Assembly (NCBI GenBank): GCA_034096865.1
Contig: JAWQFJ010006313.1
Span: forward strand, 42,501-106,500
Direction: 5' to 3'
DNA from: Theodoxus fluviatilis
Lineage: Eukaryota > Mollusca > Gastropoda > Cycloneritida > Neritidae
DNA: 64,000 nucleotides
Positions 1 to 11,636 of this stretch are shown here, one piece after another. The notes beneath the pieces were generated by a model. It worked only from the letters and a program-made list of their open reading frames with translations, was not told the DNA's origin and did no database searches. Numbering within the stretch: position 1 is the stretch's first letter; each line of letters begins with the position of its first letter. The position numbers and the translations under genes were made by a program.

Positions 1-56
1 AAAGGTCAAGGTCAAGCATGTGAGTCGTATGGGCTTTGCCCTTCTTGTTTTCGCTT
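1..56 (-). repeat. 5' end of receptor-motif (TCAAGGTCA) repeat element, cut by window edge
   Basis: Reverse complement of the start shared by the copies at 17.2, 31.5, 40.8 and 44.2 kb: a conserved head (AAGAAGGGCAAAGCCCATAC), then GACTCACATGC, then the TGACCTTGACCTT motif run. Only the first tens of bases lie in the window. Confidence 0.85.
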
Positions 57-113
57 GGCCTTATATAGCCTACAGAGGCTGATAGGCCGAAAAACTCCAT
101 CCATCCATTGGTT
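57..113 (+). repeat. SINE-like repeat, 3' tail fragment
   Basis: The block GCCTACAGAGGCTGATAGGC followed by a CCATCCATCC tail recurs at 25139-25190 (minus strand), 25950-26010 and 28588-28655. Longer copies show this is the 3' end of a roughly 190-bp short interspersed element. Confidence 0.7.
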
Positions 114-151
114 GTTTAGTGTTCGGAGCTGAGCGCTCACGGCGAGCACCT

Positions 152-305
152 GCGGGGACAGGTTCGTGTGGGAGCAAAGCTTTGGGCTTCGCGAGCGCTC
201 GCGTGGACAGGTTCGTGTGGGAGCAAAGCTTTGGGCTTCGCGAGCGCTCGCGTGGACAGGTTCGTGTGGGAGCAAAGCTTTGGGCTTCGCGAGCGCTCGC
301 TGTGG
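152..305. repeat. 49-bp tandem repeat, about 3 copies
   Basis: Three near-identical units contain TGTGGGAGCAAAGCTTTGGG followed by the palindromic GCGAGCGCTCGC. Open frames across it are by-products of the repeat. Confidence 0.85.
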
Positions 306-1048
306 GCGCTCATCTCTGAACTTTTTCTGTTTAACCTTGCAAAACGAAACTCACCTCTCGTACGGGGAGACGCTCGCGTATGATGCGTTAGGATTGCTTA
401 TGCGAAGGCCGCCTCGAGTCTGGTGGTAGGAGCGCTTGCCCGCTAGTGCTGGCTGTCAGTTGCTGCTTGCTGGAGCGAGCCTCGCAGTGGCGTGGATCCT
501 CGAGTTACGTCCTTGGGCAAGGTGCTCTAGGTGCTTTGCCTCTACCCACCCAGGAGTAAAGCTGGAGACCTGTGAGGGCACTGACGGCACACTGTAGTGC
601 AATCACTCCTTCGTGCAGCCACTAGCCAGGATCGGGTCGGAATACTTCCCTAGGGGTGGAGTGGGTGCAGATACGCGTTGCATTCGTGCGAGGTAAGCAA
701 GGATCTTGCGAAGAGTAGAGTAGCCTGTGTCAACATGTGCCAATATTTGATCTGCAGATGTAAAGGCTATCTAACGTTGACACGTGTTGACACCGGCCTA
801 TTCCTCGCAAGATCCTTGCTTTCCGCGCGTCTATGCAACACAGGGCTGGTAATCTAGTAACTGTGTGCGTCCTAGCTGTCTGTTATTATGTTTGTCGTCA
901 GGTGACAGCAAAGGATTAATTAAGCAGCCCGGTGATCATGGAGTAAGGTGTAAAGCGGTTTCAGCTCCACATGTGGGTAATAAGTCACTATGGAAAACGG
1001 TACCATTACCTTTATTAAACATTCACAATTGACTGCCTGCCTCCACAG
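306..1048. other. No gene recognised; contains a fold-back repeat
   Basis: No supported coding exon was seen. At 694-742 and 776-822 two inverted arms of about 47 bp share GCAAGGATCTTGCGA and GTGTCAACA, separated by a short loop. Related fold-back arms (AGGCC..TGTCAACA) lie at 20054-20235, which suggests a small inverted-repeat transposon family. Confidence 0.5.
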
Positions 1049-1169
1049 AGCCCGAGCCTGAGCCTGCCCCCAAGCCCAAGAGGCAGGGCCTTTCTGAAGA
1101 GGCAGTGAGGAGGCTGGCCTACCCCCCGCCCCGCCTGCTCCCCTCCCACGCCCGCAAGTGTGACGCCAG
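1049..1169 (+). CDS. Candidate internal exon of unrecognised gene (upstream of large 3' exon)
   Basis: The segment follows a CCTGCCTCCACAG acceptor and ends at a GCCAG|gtcagc donor. It stays open in one frame, encoding a charged and proline-rich peptide with PEPEPAPKPKRQG and LSEEAVRRLAYPPPR. It ends in phase 2, which is exactly the phase needed to join the next exon at 1719 in the frame of the large ORF. The junction and the 5' end of the gene are inferred. Confidence 0.45.
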
Positions 1170-1718
1170 GTCAGCCATCTTGACCCCTTTACCACTACTG
1201 TGCACATGCTAGCAGATGTCATGGATCCACTGACATCGTGTTGCCGCCATGCCATGCTGTGCTTTCCGTTGTGCACATACATTATTCATACACGTCCTCT
1301 CGCAGGAAGGATCATATTTAAAAATTGCAAGTTCATGCTCGTTTTCCCTTATTGTAAAGTCTCCGAGTGCCACAGTGGCAAGCAACTTCTGAAGGCATTA
1401 ATTGGAAGCCAAACGTTTGTGGAGATAAATATATCTTTATTTGAATTTGTGCCATTTCAGATATTACTTATACCAAACACCAATTCATTGATCATCAACA
1501 CATACATTTTCTTGACTACTCGTTTGCCCATATCGCCAACTACGGTCGTGGAGCAGATATTCTTATTGTAGACTGGGAACCTTGCTAAATACACATATTT
1601 AGGTAAATACTAAATAAGAGGGTTGGATTGTCAGACGTTGCCGGTTGAAGTTGTCTGCAGGGGCCTTATAGCGAGGTCTGTCGTCCGCCTTTTGGGACGT
1701 CTAGGCACTGGGTCTCAG

Positions 1719-3780
1719 GAGGTGGACGTGTGGCCGAGTCCGCGTCCCTGTGGAACTGGCAGACCAAAGACAGGTCGGGATGACTGACAATAGATCCTAT
1801 GCCCCCGGTGACCAGATTGGCTGCTTGGGGTCGCCCCTGACTGAGCTACTGGAGCTGGCCTGGAGAGCCCAGCAGCCAGGGGCTCCAGCTGATGAGGGGG
1901 GCATCGAGCGGCTTTGGCCTTATGTTGTACTCACGGATTACCTTGAGCATGTCTCAATCTTTCCCAGGTTCCGTGGCTGGTACGACGTGCGGAAGAAGCC
2001 TGGCTCTCACTACGTCCTGGTGGCCTCCACCCTGGAGCCCTCGCCCGTGGGCAGCCAGCTCATCAAGATGCGGGAGCGCGCCGCGAAGGAGGTGCCTCAG
2101 CACCACTCGGACTACATCTACCGCTACACGCGCAAGCGCGAGATCTCCGCCTCCAGCGGGACTTCCAGTCTGGGACCCGGTCGAGACTCTCGACCGATCA
2201 CGGCCCCCGCAGCCATGGACCTGAGGGTGGAGCCCCTGGACCTGGCTGAGGCTGAGGAGGAAGGGGAGGGGGAAGCGGAGATTCTGCAACCCCCCCAAAG
2301 CGGAGCGGTGATGCCCGAGTCTGGCAACGTCAGCAGCCGTGCAGAGGTGCATATGCAGCGAAGAGAGAGCACTACTGTTGACCATCTGATGAAGATGACC
2401 AACTTGTACGAGGCCCAGCTGGCTGGAGGAGGAGGGCCGACCAATCTTCTCCCAGAGAACATCTTCAGCGACAGCCGTCAGATCTTCATCGACAGAGAAG
2501 CTGCCTTCGGCCTGGAGCCTCTCTCCATCAGCACGCCATTCTCCAAGGGCCAGGAGCAGAAGGCGCAGAGTGCGGTGGAAGACAAGCCTTCCTTGAAGGA
2601 GAGGGAACCGTCAGTCACGGACTTGTATCTGCCTGTTCCAGTTTCAGCCCACACTCCCAGCACCGCCGCCAACACCAACGGCAGCAGCAGCAGCAGGCCC
2701 AAGAAGATCGGGATGGGTCAGATGGGAACTGTCACTCTCCTGGAGAGCATCAAGGAGGCGGAGGCGGATGAAGAGCTTTTGTACACAACGGATCTTTCGT
2801 CGGAGCAGGACGAGCCCAATCGGAGCCGACTGCCGCAGGCCAGAGATTCCTTGGAGGGAACGCCCAAGGAGCGGTCCAAGGGAGACCTGCCTTTCGAAAG
2901 CGAGGAGACGGGCACTACGGAGACGGGAACAGAGACTACCAGTACGGTCAGGGTGTCATCCGCAGAAAGGAGGTCCATCCTGCTGAGGCGGGAGGGGTCC
3001 AACACCCCCTACGGCTACCGACCCCCCAGATCCCCTTCCCCTGGCAAGGAAAGGTGCAACGTCAAGTACGACGAAAACTCTCTCAAGAAAGAGGTCATGA
3101 CGTCAGGAGTCACCGAGGGGACCTGCCAGAGTGACGGCAGAGCGGCGTCAAGCCCCGAGTCTGCGCACAGGAAAGTGGCAGCTCAGCAGCAGCAGGAGCA
3201 GCAGCAGCAGGAGCAGCCCTCGTCAGAAAGTACCTCGACCAAGGCAAAGCCAGTCAACTCGGGAAGCCCCGACTCCAAGATTAGCCGGAGCTGGGAGTCC
3301 CCAGTGAAGCAGGCATCGCCATGCACCAAGGCCAGCAAAGCGAGCGAGCAGTACAACTTCCCCAAGGAGGCCAACTTCCCCTTGGACTCGGTCAGCCTCG
3401 GTAAGAAAGCGCCCACGGCAGAGAGCAGCTCCAAAGACCTGCCTGGCCCGCAGACGAGCGCCAGAGGATCTGGAGAGTCCCGCACTCCCGAGTCAGGCCG
3501 GCAAGCCGAGGCAAGGAGGAAAAAGGTTTCCTCCCCCAAGGACTCGGTGATTCAGAGCGGACGAGGGCAGGGAAGGTCAAGCTGCACCGGCTCCGTGAGC
3601 GCCGCGAAGCTGGAGGTGGACTTCCCGACCCCCAAGGTCACTCCCAGACTTTCTCCCCGAGGCCAGACAGCCAAGATAGAGAGGACCCAAGGCCCCAAGT
3701 ACGGGAAGTTCGTGAAGCGTTACGAAAATGACTTGCCGCCCTACCTGAAGGACAGACTGCTGACAGCTGGGACCAGCTGA
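1719..3780 (+). CDS. Unrecognised protein, large terminal exon (about 667-687 residues)
   Basis: An open frame of about 2.05 kb ends with TGA at 3778-3780. The in-frame stop at 1702 means it begins either at the acceptor TCTCAG|GA (exon from 1719) or at the ATG at 1780 (protein starting MTDNRSYAPG). The first ~130 residues look folded (IFPRFRGWYDVRKK, HHSDYIYRYTRKRE). The remaining ~540 are low-complexity: acidic, Ser/Thr/Pro/Lys-rich, with a short Gln/Glu run at 3184-3216. The C-terminus is basic and recovers order (KYGKFVKRYENDLPPYLKD). I do not recognise the family. Sustained sense composition and clean codon use over 2 kb make it a real gene. Its low-complexity body would fit a scaffold or cytoskeleton-associated protein, but no function is claimed. 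Confidence 0.75.
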
Positions 3781-4548
<768 letters not shown>

Positions 4549-4794
4549 GTATGTTAAGTTGATGTTCGAAAAGAACACTCAGTAAAAGCACAGTTAATAA
4601 TATAAAAGCCATCCCAAAGAACTACCCGTAATCTGCCTGAAATTCATACACGACCATTCCTTTACTGGTGGGGGAAATAATAGAGAAAATATCCTGATGC
4701 GGTTAGTTGAACCCTGCACTACAGAAACTAGTAAGTGTTTACACGTCCTCGTGATTTATAGTGCCCCTCAATTTGAAACCAAGCTACATTCTAG

Positions 4795-5528
4795 TGGTAT
4801 GACCCGGAACAAGCTCCAACTCAATGACTCAAAAACTGAAGCACTCCTGGTGGGCGGTGGAGGCAAATCGGATCAGGCCCTCAAACTAACCATGGGTCAC
4901 AGTGACATCATCTTCTCTCAGTCTGTCAATGAGGTCTCATGTCAACAAAGTCTGTCAGTTAGCATATTATGAGCTAAGGAAAATTAGTACCATTCGTCAT
5001 TATCTTTTTCAGCAGGCCACCAAAACGCTCATCACATCACTTGTTCTGTCTCGTCTCGACTATGGAAACTCTCTTCTCGCTGGCATCCCCGACACTCTGC
5101 TTAACAAACTCCAGAAAGTTCAGAATTGTGCTGCTAGGCTAGTTTTTTTATGTCCCAAGCGTACCCATGTCTCATCACTCTTACATACACTTCACTGGCT
5201 CCCCATCTCTCAGAGGATAGATTATAAACTTGCTACTTTGTGCTTCAAGGCCATCGACAACACCGCACCACATGCTCTTACAGAAATTCTTGCAGTCTAC
5301 ACGCCCTCCAGATCTCTACGCTCAACTGCTGACTCTAGAATGCGTAAGGTCCCCCGCCGTAACAAGAAAACTCAAGGACAGCGTGCCTTCTCCTATATTG
5401 GACCTGTAACCTGGAATAGTCTCCCTCTCTCAGTCCGTCATTCTGACACTCTGCCCCAGTTCAAAAGTGCTCTAAAGACCCACCTCTTCCAATCCGCCTT
5501 TCCCGCCAAGCTGCTTCGCATTACTTGA
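4795..5528 (+). pseudogene. Non-LTR retrotransposon (CR1/L2-like LINE) 3' ORF fragment, frameshifted
   Basis: Two overlapping frames reconstruct the C-terminal part of a LINE reverse transcriptase. The first carries the thumb motif NKLQLNDSKTEALLVG. The second carries LITSLVLSRLDYGNSLLAG, LQKVQNCAARLV, LHWLPISQRIDYKLATLCFK and GPVTWNSLPLSVRHSDTL, ending FKSALKTHLFQSAF then a stop. A frameshift near 4925 separates them. These motifs are typical of CR1/L2/Jockey-type elements. The endonuclease and most of the polymerase are absent, so this is a 5'-truncated dead copy. Confidence 0.85.
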
Positions 5529-5576
5529 ATAACTGCAAGTGTTGTGCATATTGTATAGTTTGTTCTATTTGTTCTA

Positions 5577-5818
5577 CTGGATCTTCCCAGTATCCATGGT
5601 GTTTAGTGTACGTCAAAATAAAAACAGATCCTGGCAGCTCACATCCCAGTGCTCTCCCCTTGTGCCCTCATGAGTTCATAGCCAACCCGAAGCCTCTGCT
5701 GGGCTATTGATAGCCTCTTTTTTAGGAGGTGTAAATGGTCCAGCATGCTAAGGCGTTGGGCTTTGCAGCGAGGCGCTGTGCCGTGGTTCAATCCCAGGGG
5801 TGGGAGAGATGAGAGAAA
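5577..5818 (+). repeat. tRNA-derived SINE head, copy 1
   Basis: It contains a pol III-type A box (TGGTCCAGCATG) and B box (GGTTCAATCCC) spaced as in a tRNA, preceded by a block that also recurs at 5988. It is not a functional tRNA: the cloverleaf is not closed and the sequence runs on into non-tRNA body. Confidence 0.65.
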
Positions 5819-5987
5819 AGTTACAAATCATGTTGATCGAGGAAAAATTGCTGCTACCCTGTCTTGTCACTTTGTCTGGTATGAATGAGTGCATGATTGT
5901 GCATGAATGTATAGGTGAACATCGATTGATGCACCCGTTGGTTAAACGTCTTTATGTGCCAACAAGAATGAAAGTTGTGATGTCTGT

Positions 5988-6405
5988 GGGATCTTCCCAG
6001 TATCCATGGTGTTTAGTGTACGTCAAAATAAAAAAAAGATCTTGGCAGCTCACATCCCAGTGCTCTCCCCTTGTGCCCTCATGAGTTCATAGCCAACCCA
6101 AAGCCTCTGCTGGGCTATTGATAGCCTCTTTTTTAGGAGGTGTAGATGGTCCAGCATGCTAAGGCGTTGGGCTTTGCGGCGAGGCGCTGTGCCGTGGTTC
6201 AATCCCAGGGGTGGGAGAGATGGGAGAAAAGTTACAAATCTTAGTTTTTGTTTTTTGTTTATGTGTGTAGTGTGTGAGTTTTTGTAGGAATGTGGTGTTG
6301 AGTGGTTGTATGAGTTTTGATTCTTTGGATTGTAAATGCCATGAGCTTGCCTGTCAAGGGAAGGTATGTGTGTATGAATAAACTATTATTATTATTATTA
6401 TTATT
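5988..6405 (+). repeat. tRNA-derived SINE, copy 2 with 3' tail
   Basis: About 240 bases nearly identical to copy 1 (same A and B boxes at about 6148-6212) continue into a 3' body ending GAATAAACTATTATTATT, a short-repeat tail typical of LINE-mobilised SINEs. Confidence 0.65.
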
Positions 6406-7990
6406 TGTGGAGACACGACTGAGTAAACCCTACTGAATAGTTAAGCCATAATTTAGTGTATGTTATTGCTATTGAGTAGTGCAATCATGATCGAGTACAC
6501 GCTATCAAGTACAGCAATTGTGTACTGCAGTCATGATGTCGTCAACTATTTTCAGTAATGCAGTTATGACTGAGTACACGCTGTTGAGTAGTGTATTCAT
6601 GATTGAGTACAGCAATGATTGAGTAAATGCTGTTGAGTAGTGTAGTCATGACTGAATACATGCATCAGGTACAGCAATGATGAGTATATGATATTGTGTA
6701 CAGCAGTCATGAATGAGTAAATGCTATCGAGTACTGCAGTCATGATTGAGTCAACTATTTTCAGTAATGCAGTCATGATTGAGCACACACTGTTGAGTAG
6801 TGTAGTCATGACTAAATTCATGCATTGAGTACCGCAATGATTGAGTAAACACTGTTGAGACCAGTCAGTATTGAGTGTCTGCCTTTGAGTAGTTCATTCA
6901 TGATCGAGTATCTGCTATTGAGAAGTTCACTCATGATTGAATAACTGCTATTGAGAAGTTCAGTCATGATCGAGTAAACTATATTGAGTAGTGCAGTCAT
7001 AACTGTGTAAATGCTATTGAGAAGCAGTCAGTATTGAGTAAATGCTATCGAGAAGTGCAGTCAGTATTGAGTAAATGCTATTGAGAAGCAGTCAGTATTG
7101 AGTAAATGCTATTGAGAAGCAGTAAGTATTGAGTAAATGCTATTGAGAAGTGCAGTCAGTATTGAGTAAATGCTATTGAGAAGCAGTCAGTATTGAGTAA
7201 ATGCTATTGAGAAGTGCAGTCAGTATTGAGTAAATGCTATTGAGAAGCAGTAAGTATTGAGTAAAAACGCTATTGAGAAGCAGTCAGTATTGAGTAAATG
7301 CTATTGAGAAGCAGTAAGTATTGAGTAAATGCTATTGAGAAGTGCAGTCAGTATTGAGTAAATGCTATTGAGAAGCAGTCAGTATTGAGTAAATGCTATT
7401 GAGAAGTGCAGTCAGTATTGAGTAAATGCTATTGAGAAGCAGTAAGTATTGAGTAAAAACGCTATTGAGAAGCAGTCAGTATTGAGTAAATGCTATTGAG
7501 AAGCAGTCAGTATTGAGTAAATGCTATTGAGAAGTGCAGTCGGTATTGAGTAAATGCTATTGAGAAGCAGTCAGTATTGAGTAAATGCTATTGAGAAGCA
7601 GTCAGTATTGAGTAAATGCTATTGAGAAGCAGTAAGTATTGAGTAAATGCTATTGAGAAGCAGTCAGTATTGAGTAAACGCTATTGAGAAGCAGTCAGTA
7701 TTGAGTAAATGCTATTGAGAAGCAGTCGGTATTGAGTAAACGCTATTGAGAAGCAGTCAGTATTGAGTTAATGCTATTGAGTAAACGCTATTGAGAAGCA
7801 GTCAGTATTGAGTAAATGCTATTGAGAAGCAGTAAGTATTGAGTAAATGCTATTGAGAAGCAGTCAGTATTGAGTAAATGCTATTGAGAAGCAGACAGTA
7901 TTGAGTAAATTCTATTGAGAAGCAGTCAGTATTGAGTAAATGCTATTGAGAAGCAGTAAGTATTGAGTAAATGCTATTGTGAAGTGCAGT
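6406..7990. repeat. 31-33 bp minisatellite, degenerate to homogeneous
   Basis: The core unit is about 31 bp (ATTGAGTAAATGCT then ATTGAGAAGCAGTCAGT), itself a dimer of two ATTGAG-led halves. A 33-bp form has TG inserted (AAGTGCAGTC). Units from 6406 to about 7000 are diverged; from 7000 to 7980 they are nearly uniform, with occasional AAAAC insertions. The gradient suggests recent expansion at the right end. Confidence 0.9.
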
Positions 7991-9600
7991 CTCATATTAC
8001 TCAATCATGTTCTTGATAGAGTTTACTCAATTGTATGTGTATATAGACTCATGCATGTGATTGGATCTCCTTTTCTTTCACACATTAGACCACTTTTACC
8101 TCCTTGTAAACTGGGGCAGCAGCCACACCAAGTCTAGGCAGACGGTAGAGATACACAACAGAGAAAGCACAGATGAAGGCAAAGACCACGTGTTGATTTT
8201 ATTAGTGAGGGAACTGGTCTTGGCCAGACAAATGAGAATCAACTTGGAGGCCAATAGAATTATATTGGCATTGGGTATTTTCCCTCGATTTTTTTTCTTC
8301 TTTAATTTAATTTCACTCCAGTGATGCATGCATCATCCACAAACTGTGCATGTTTGATACTCATGTTTCACTTCTGCAACCAGTAATCACACCACAAACT
8401 GTGCATGTTTGATACTCATGTTTCACTTCTGCAACCAGTAATCACACCACATGCTGATTTCAAGCAACTGAAAATATTGAAAGCTTGCAACATTTACTCC
8501 TCCGAAACCACCATCCCAGATGCATTGGACAATTTCAAGACTGTTAGGTTAGCATTCCTCAAAGTTAATGACTTATTGCAATACAAGAGCAGCTTTAGTT
8601 TGGTACAATAGTCGTGGCCCACCAATACACTCACCAATTCCACCTCGTTTCTTGGATTGTCGACTCCTCTGCATGCATCTCCCATGGAACATGTTCTCAT
8701 TCATATAATGCATGGTGCTCTTAAAACTGGACATACCAAAGAAACCATGAAGACACTCATCGATTCCACCACTCATTTACAAGTTGGTACACTTTCCTCG
8801 GTTGAAGATTTCTTGCACGTCATCACTAATGAACATGTTTACCTTAATTTAATAGATGGTTCTCTCACATTTGATTATACACGCCAAGGAAACCATACAC
8901 AAACACTTATCTATTCCATCATTTTTATAAATAGTGGACATCTTTCACCTCTGTAAATCTAATGGGTGGCACTCTCAAATCTGCTTGAACATACCAATGA
9001 AACCACACAGCCTGCCTGTGACAGAGCCCGATTCAAAGCTGATAACAGTTGATGTAACTTCTTTGTAAATTCTGATGGACAAATTTATCGTTTGACACCT
9101 GCATTTATATCTAGCAAGATTATCATGCCTTTGTATCTGATACCTATGAATCTTGAAGAACCAATCGAATAGTTCACAAATAAGATGCACGTTTACCATC
9201 TCGAGCCTTTCCTCACACTCTCAATACCTTAGAAATGCAAAGTTCCATCTGGCTAAACCTGCCCACATATGGTTCTACACAGTATGGCCCCAGATTGTGA
9301 CAAGAACTGAGGAATCCCTACATTTTAGATCAAGTAAGGTTTCATCAACAGCTGATAATTGGTAATGCAAGAGGAGACAGATGAAATGAGCATACAAGCT
9401 AGGGAGGGTAGACAGACACTACTGGCACAGAGATCATTTGCCAGCAATGCACTGGACCAAGAAGGAAATGTCCAATTCACCTTCAGACACCAAAGGGCAC
9501 AGACTGGTACAGAAACACAGCGCCTTGCATCTAATCTGAAACTCTTTCAAGGAAAGACGATCAGCTTATTTCATACCAGAAAATAATAATCCCAATTCGT
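7991..9600. other. No gene recognised
   Basis: AT-rich sequence with no supported ORF. A 55-bp unit (AACTGTGCATGTTTGATACT...) is exactly duplicated in tandem at about 8338-8450. Diverged phrases containing AAACCAT and CACTC(A/G)T recur between 8620 and 9010, perhaps an old degraded repeat. Confidence 0.5.
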
Positions 9601-9618
9601 GTCTCACGTACGTACAAT

Positions 9619-11567
9619 TTTATTACTTCTACATCAATATCCAACATAAAAAATGAGATTTTCGAGCTAGAGAAATCTGTGAATGACTGGGGTAAAATGT
9701 ACACTTTGATTTCAGTGATTCACAGAGGAAAAATGCGGATAAAGTATTTCTACAGAGGACATCTGCTCTGCTGCTTCCAACCCAACTGCAATGTGTAAAT
9801 CAGTACAGGCTTCACAAGCCCAGACAGACAAATAACCAACACTCCAAAGAGAGAAAATATGTAATAAAAATAGCAATACTAAATTTCTTAAAAATATACA
9901 AACAAACGTAAGCCTTGTAAAGTCTTTAATGAACAATCCAAAATGAAGGACAAATGTGAAATTATTGTATACACACATCATGGGGCCCACATACGGTGAC
10001 AAGCCTTCAAGTCATGAGATGTTGGTGACAGCAGCCGCCCAAGAGTATTCGACATGAAAATGATGTTCCCTCACCACAAAGATGATCGATTCTGTACAAA
10101 TGCACCCTACTCCAAGTCAAAACAAATGACGCAAGGCTGGAGGGAGGAAGGCGTAACGACTCGGACAGGACGCCCCCTCCACTGGGCCGCACTGGCTGGC
10201 CGTCCGTGTGCTTGCCAGTTTATGGCCGAGAGACCCCCTACATTTCATGGTCATCTAAAAAATGCTTCAAAATGCAAACTTTTTGACAAAATAATTCAGC
10301 GACTTCTCATGTTCTCTACCTCTAGGACTACAGGCATCCTACAGCTCGCCCTAGCAGTAATTTTATACACAAATCAGGAAGTAGGAAAATGACATATGAA
10401 AGGATCAAAGGCCTAGACATATGATGACTGTTTCTGGGTGCAAACTCAGGACAAAAGGGTCCTAACTGGCAGTGACCAATGTATCCCATCCACACCCTGC
10501 TACAGTGCTCAGTGGCAGACCTGCGTAATTTATTTCATTGTATATCTTACACCACACCAAATTCATTCACAGATTTCTGCTAGAATTCAAAAGCATGTAG
10601 TTAGGCAAATAAATATTACCATAATGCTTGGAGGCAAAATGCATTCAGTTTCAAATTACAGACATGCGATGTTCAGGAGATATCTGAATTGGACACATAT
10701 ATACCACTTTATCAAACTAACTGCTCCACAAAGACAGAATTTCAAACATGATTCCACATTATTTCTTCTTCTTTCCTTACCTGCAACTAGACCATTGGTT
10801 CTCAACAAAAACTGCATGCATTACACCATGACCACACTAAGGAGCTATAAAATGTTGAAGCATCCCTTCAGGAATGGAAAAAAAAAGGAGAGAAAAAAAG
10901 ACACAGAAGCTCACAGGATAGCTTTAGCAACAAACCAACATAGCTAGCCTAGTAGTTTTTAGTCAACATATTGCATGGACTTTCTCGACATCATCTGTGC
11001 TAAGCCCGTACACCAGATTGTCTTTGTACATCGAAAGTTCCATTCCAGAATCGATCCCAACAATAAGGCTCGGAGACCATCAACAGAACAAATCAACAAG
11101 GGATAGATGCGGCCACTTCATCAGCTGGGATGCACTTTGCCGGCTCCTTGGCTGAAGAGGAGGGCGAATCGTCTCTGAGCAAGCAGCTTCCATCAACCAG
11201 CTTCCACATCCCACGGAAAGGTGTTGTACCAGTTGGAGATGACATAGCAAACATCAAAATCTCAAAGTTGTTCAAGACAACACCGAGGCCACAACAAGCA
11301 CACATATCATGGCGTGAGGGCAACTTTGCTTGAGTTCTTGAGTTGGATGCATTTAGGTTAGAGTTTTCCGTGTTGTTGTTGTTTTGAGTGCATGTCCAAG
11401 TTCTCCCTCCACCAAAGTTGTTTTCAGGCCAGGCAAGACCATGGCATTGCCACACCAAGTCTGCCACACAGACATTTTCTACTATTCCTCTTTTTTGTGT
11501 TTTTGTTGTTTTTTTAAACATTTGGTAGTGTTATGTCTTCTCTGGGATTCTCTTCCAAGTCCACGAG
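9619..11567 (-). other. Probable eIF4G2 3' UTR
   Basis: It directly follows the eIF4G2 stop on the minus strand and has no other gene content. Minus-strand AATAAA signals (TTTATT on plus) occur at 10529-10534 and 9619-9624, so a UTR of about 1.0 or 1.9 kb is plausible. The end is inferred. Confidence 0.4.
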
Positions 11568-11636
11568 TCACTCATCATCTTCCTCCTCTTCGCTTTCCTC
11601 TTCTGCCTGTTCAAGCCATGTCAGCCACTGGTTCAC
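11568..11636 (-). CDS. EIF4G2: eIF4G2 exon 19 (terminal; end of W2, acidic tail)
   Basis: After TTGTACAG it encodes VNQWLTWLEQAEEE and an acidic run ending DDE then TGA. This is the tryptophan/acidic box that closes W2 (HEAT) domains and binds partner factors. 69 bp, phase 0. Confidence 0.93.
   Translation of the reverse strand: MNQWLTWLEQAEEESEEEEDDE

Noticed and set aside
920..1571. 120- and 123-residue ORFs on opposite strands
   Set aside because: No family features. The minus ORF is antisense to the candidate exon 1049-1169, and the plus ORF has no supporting signal.
5738..5805. tRNA gene (A and B boxes)
   Set aside because: Occurs twice inside a longer dispersed repeat and does not close as a cloverleaf; a SINE head, not a tRNA.
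8657..8956. 99-residue ORF
   Set aside because: AT-rich, built from diverged repeated phrases, no recognisable domain; not called as a gene.
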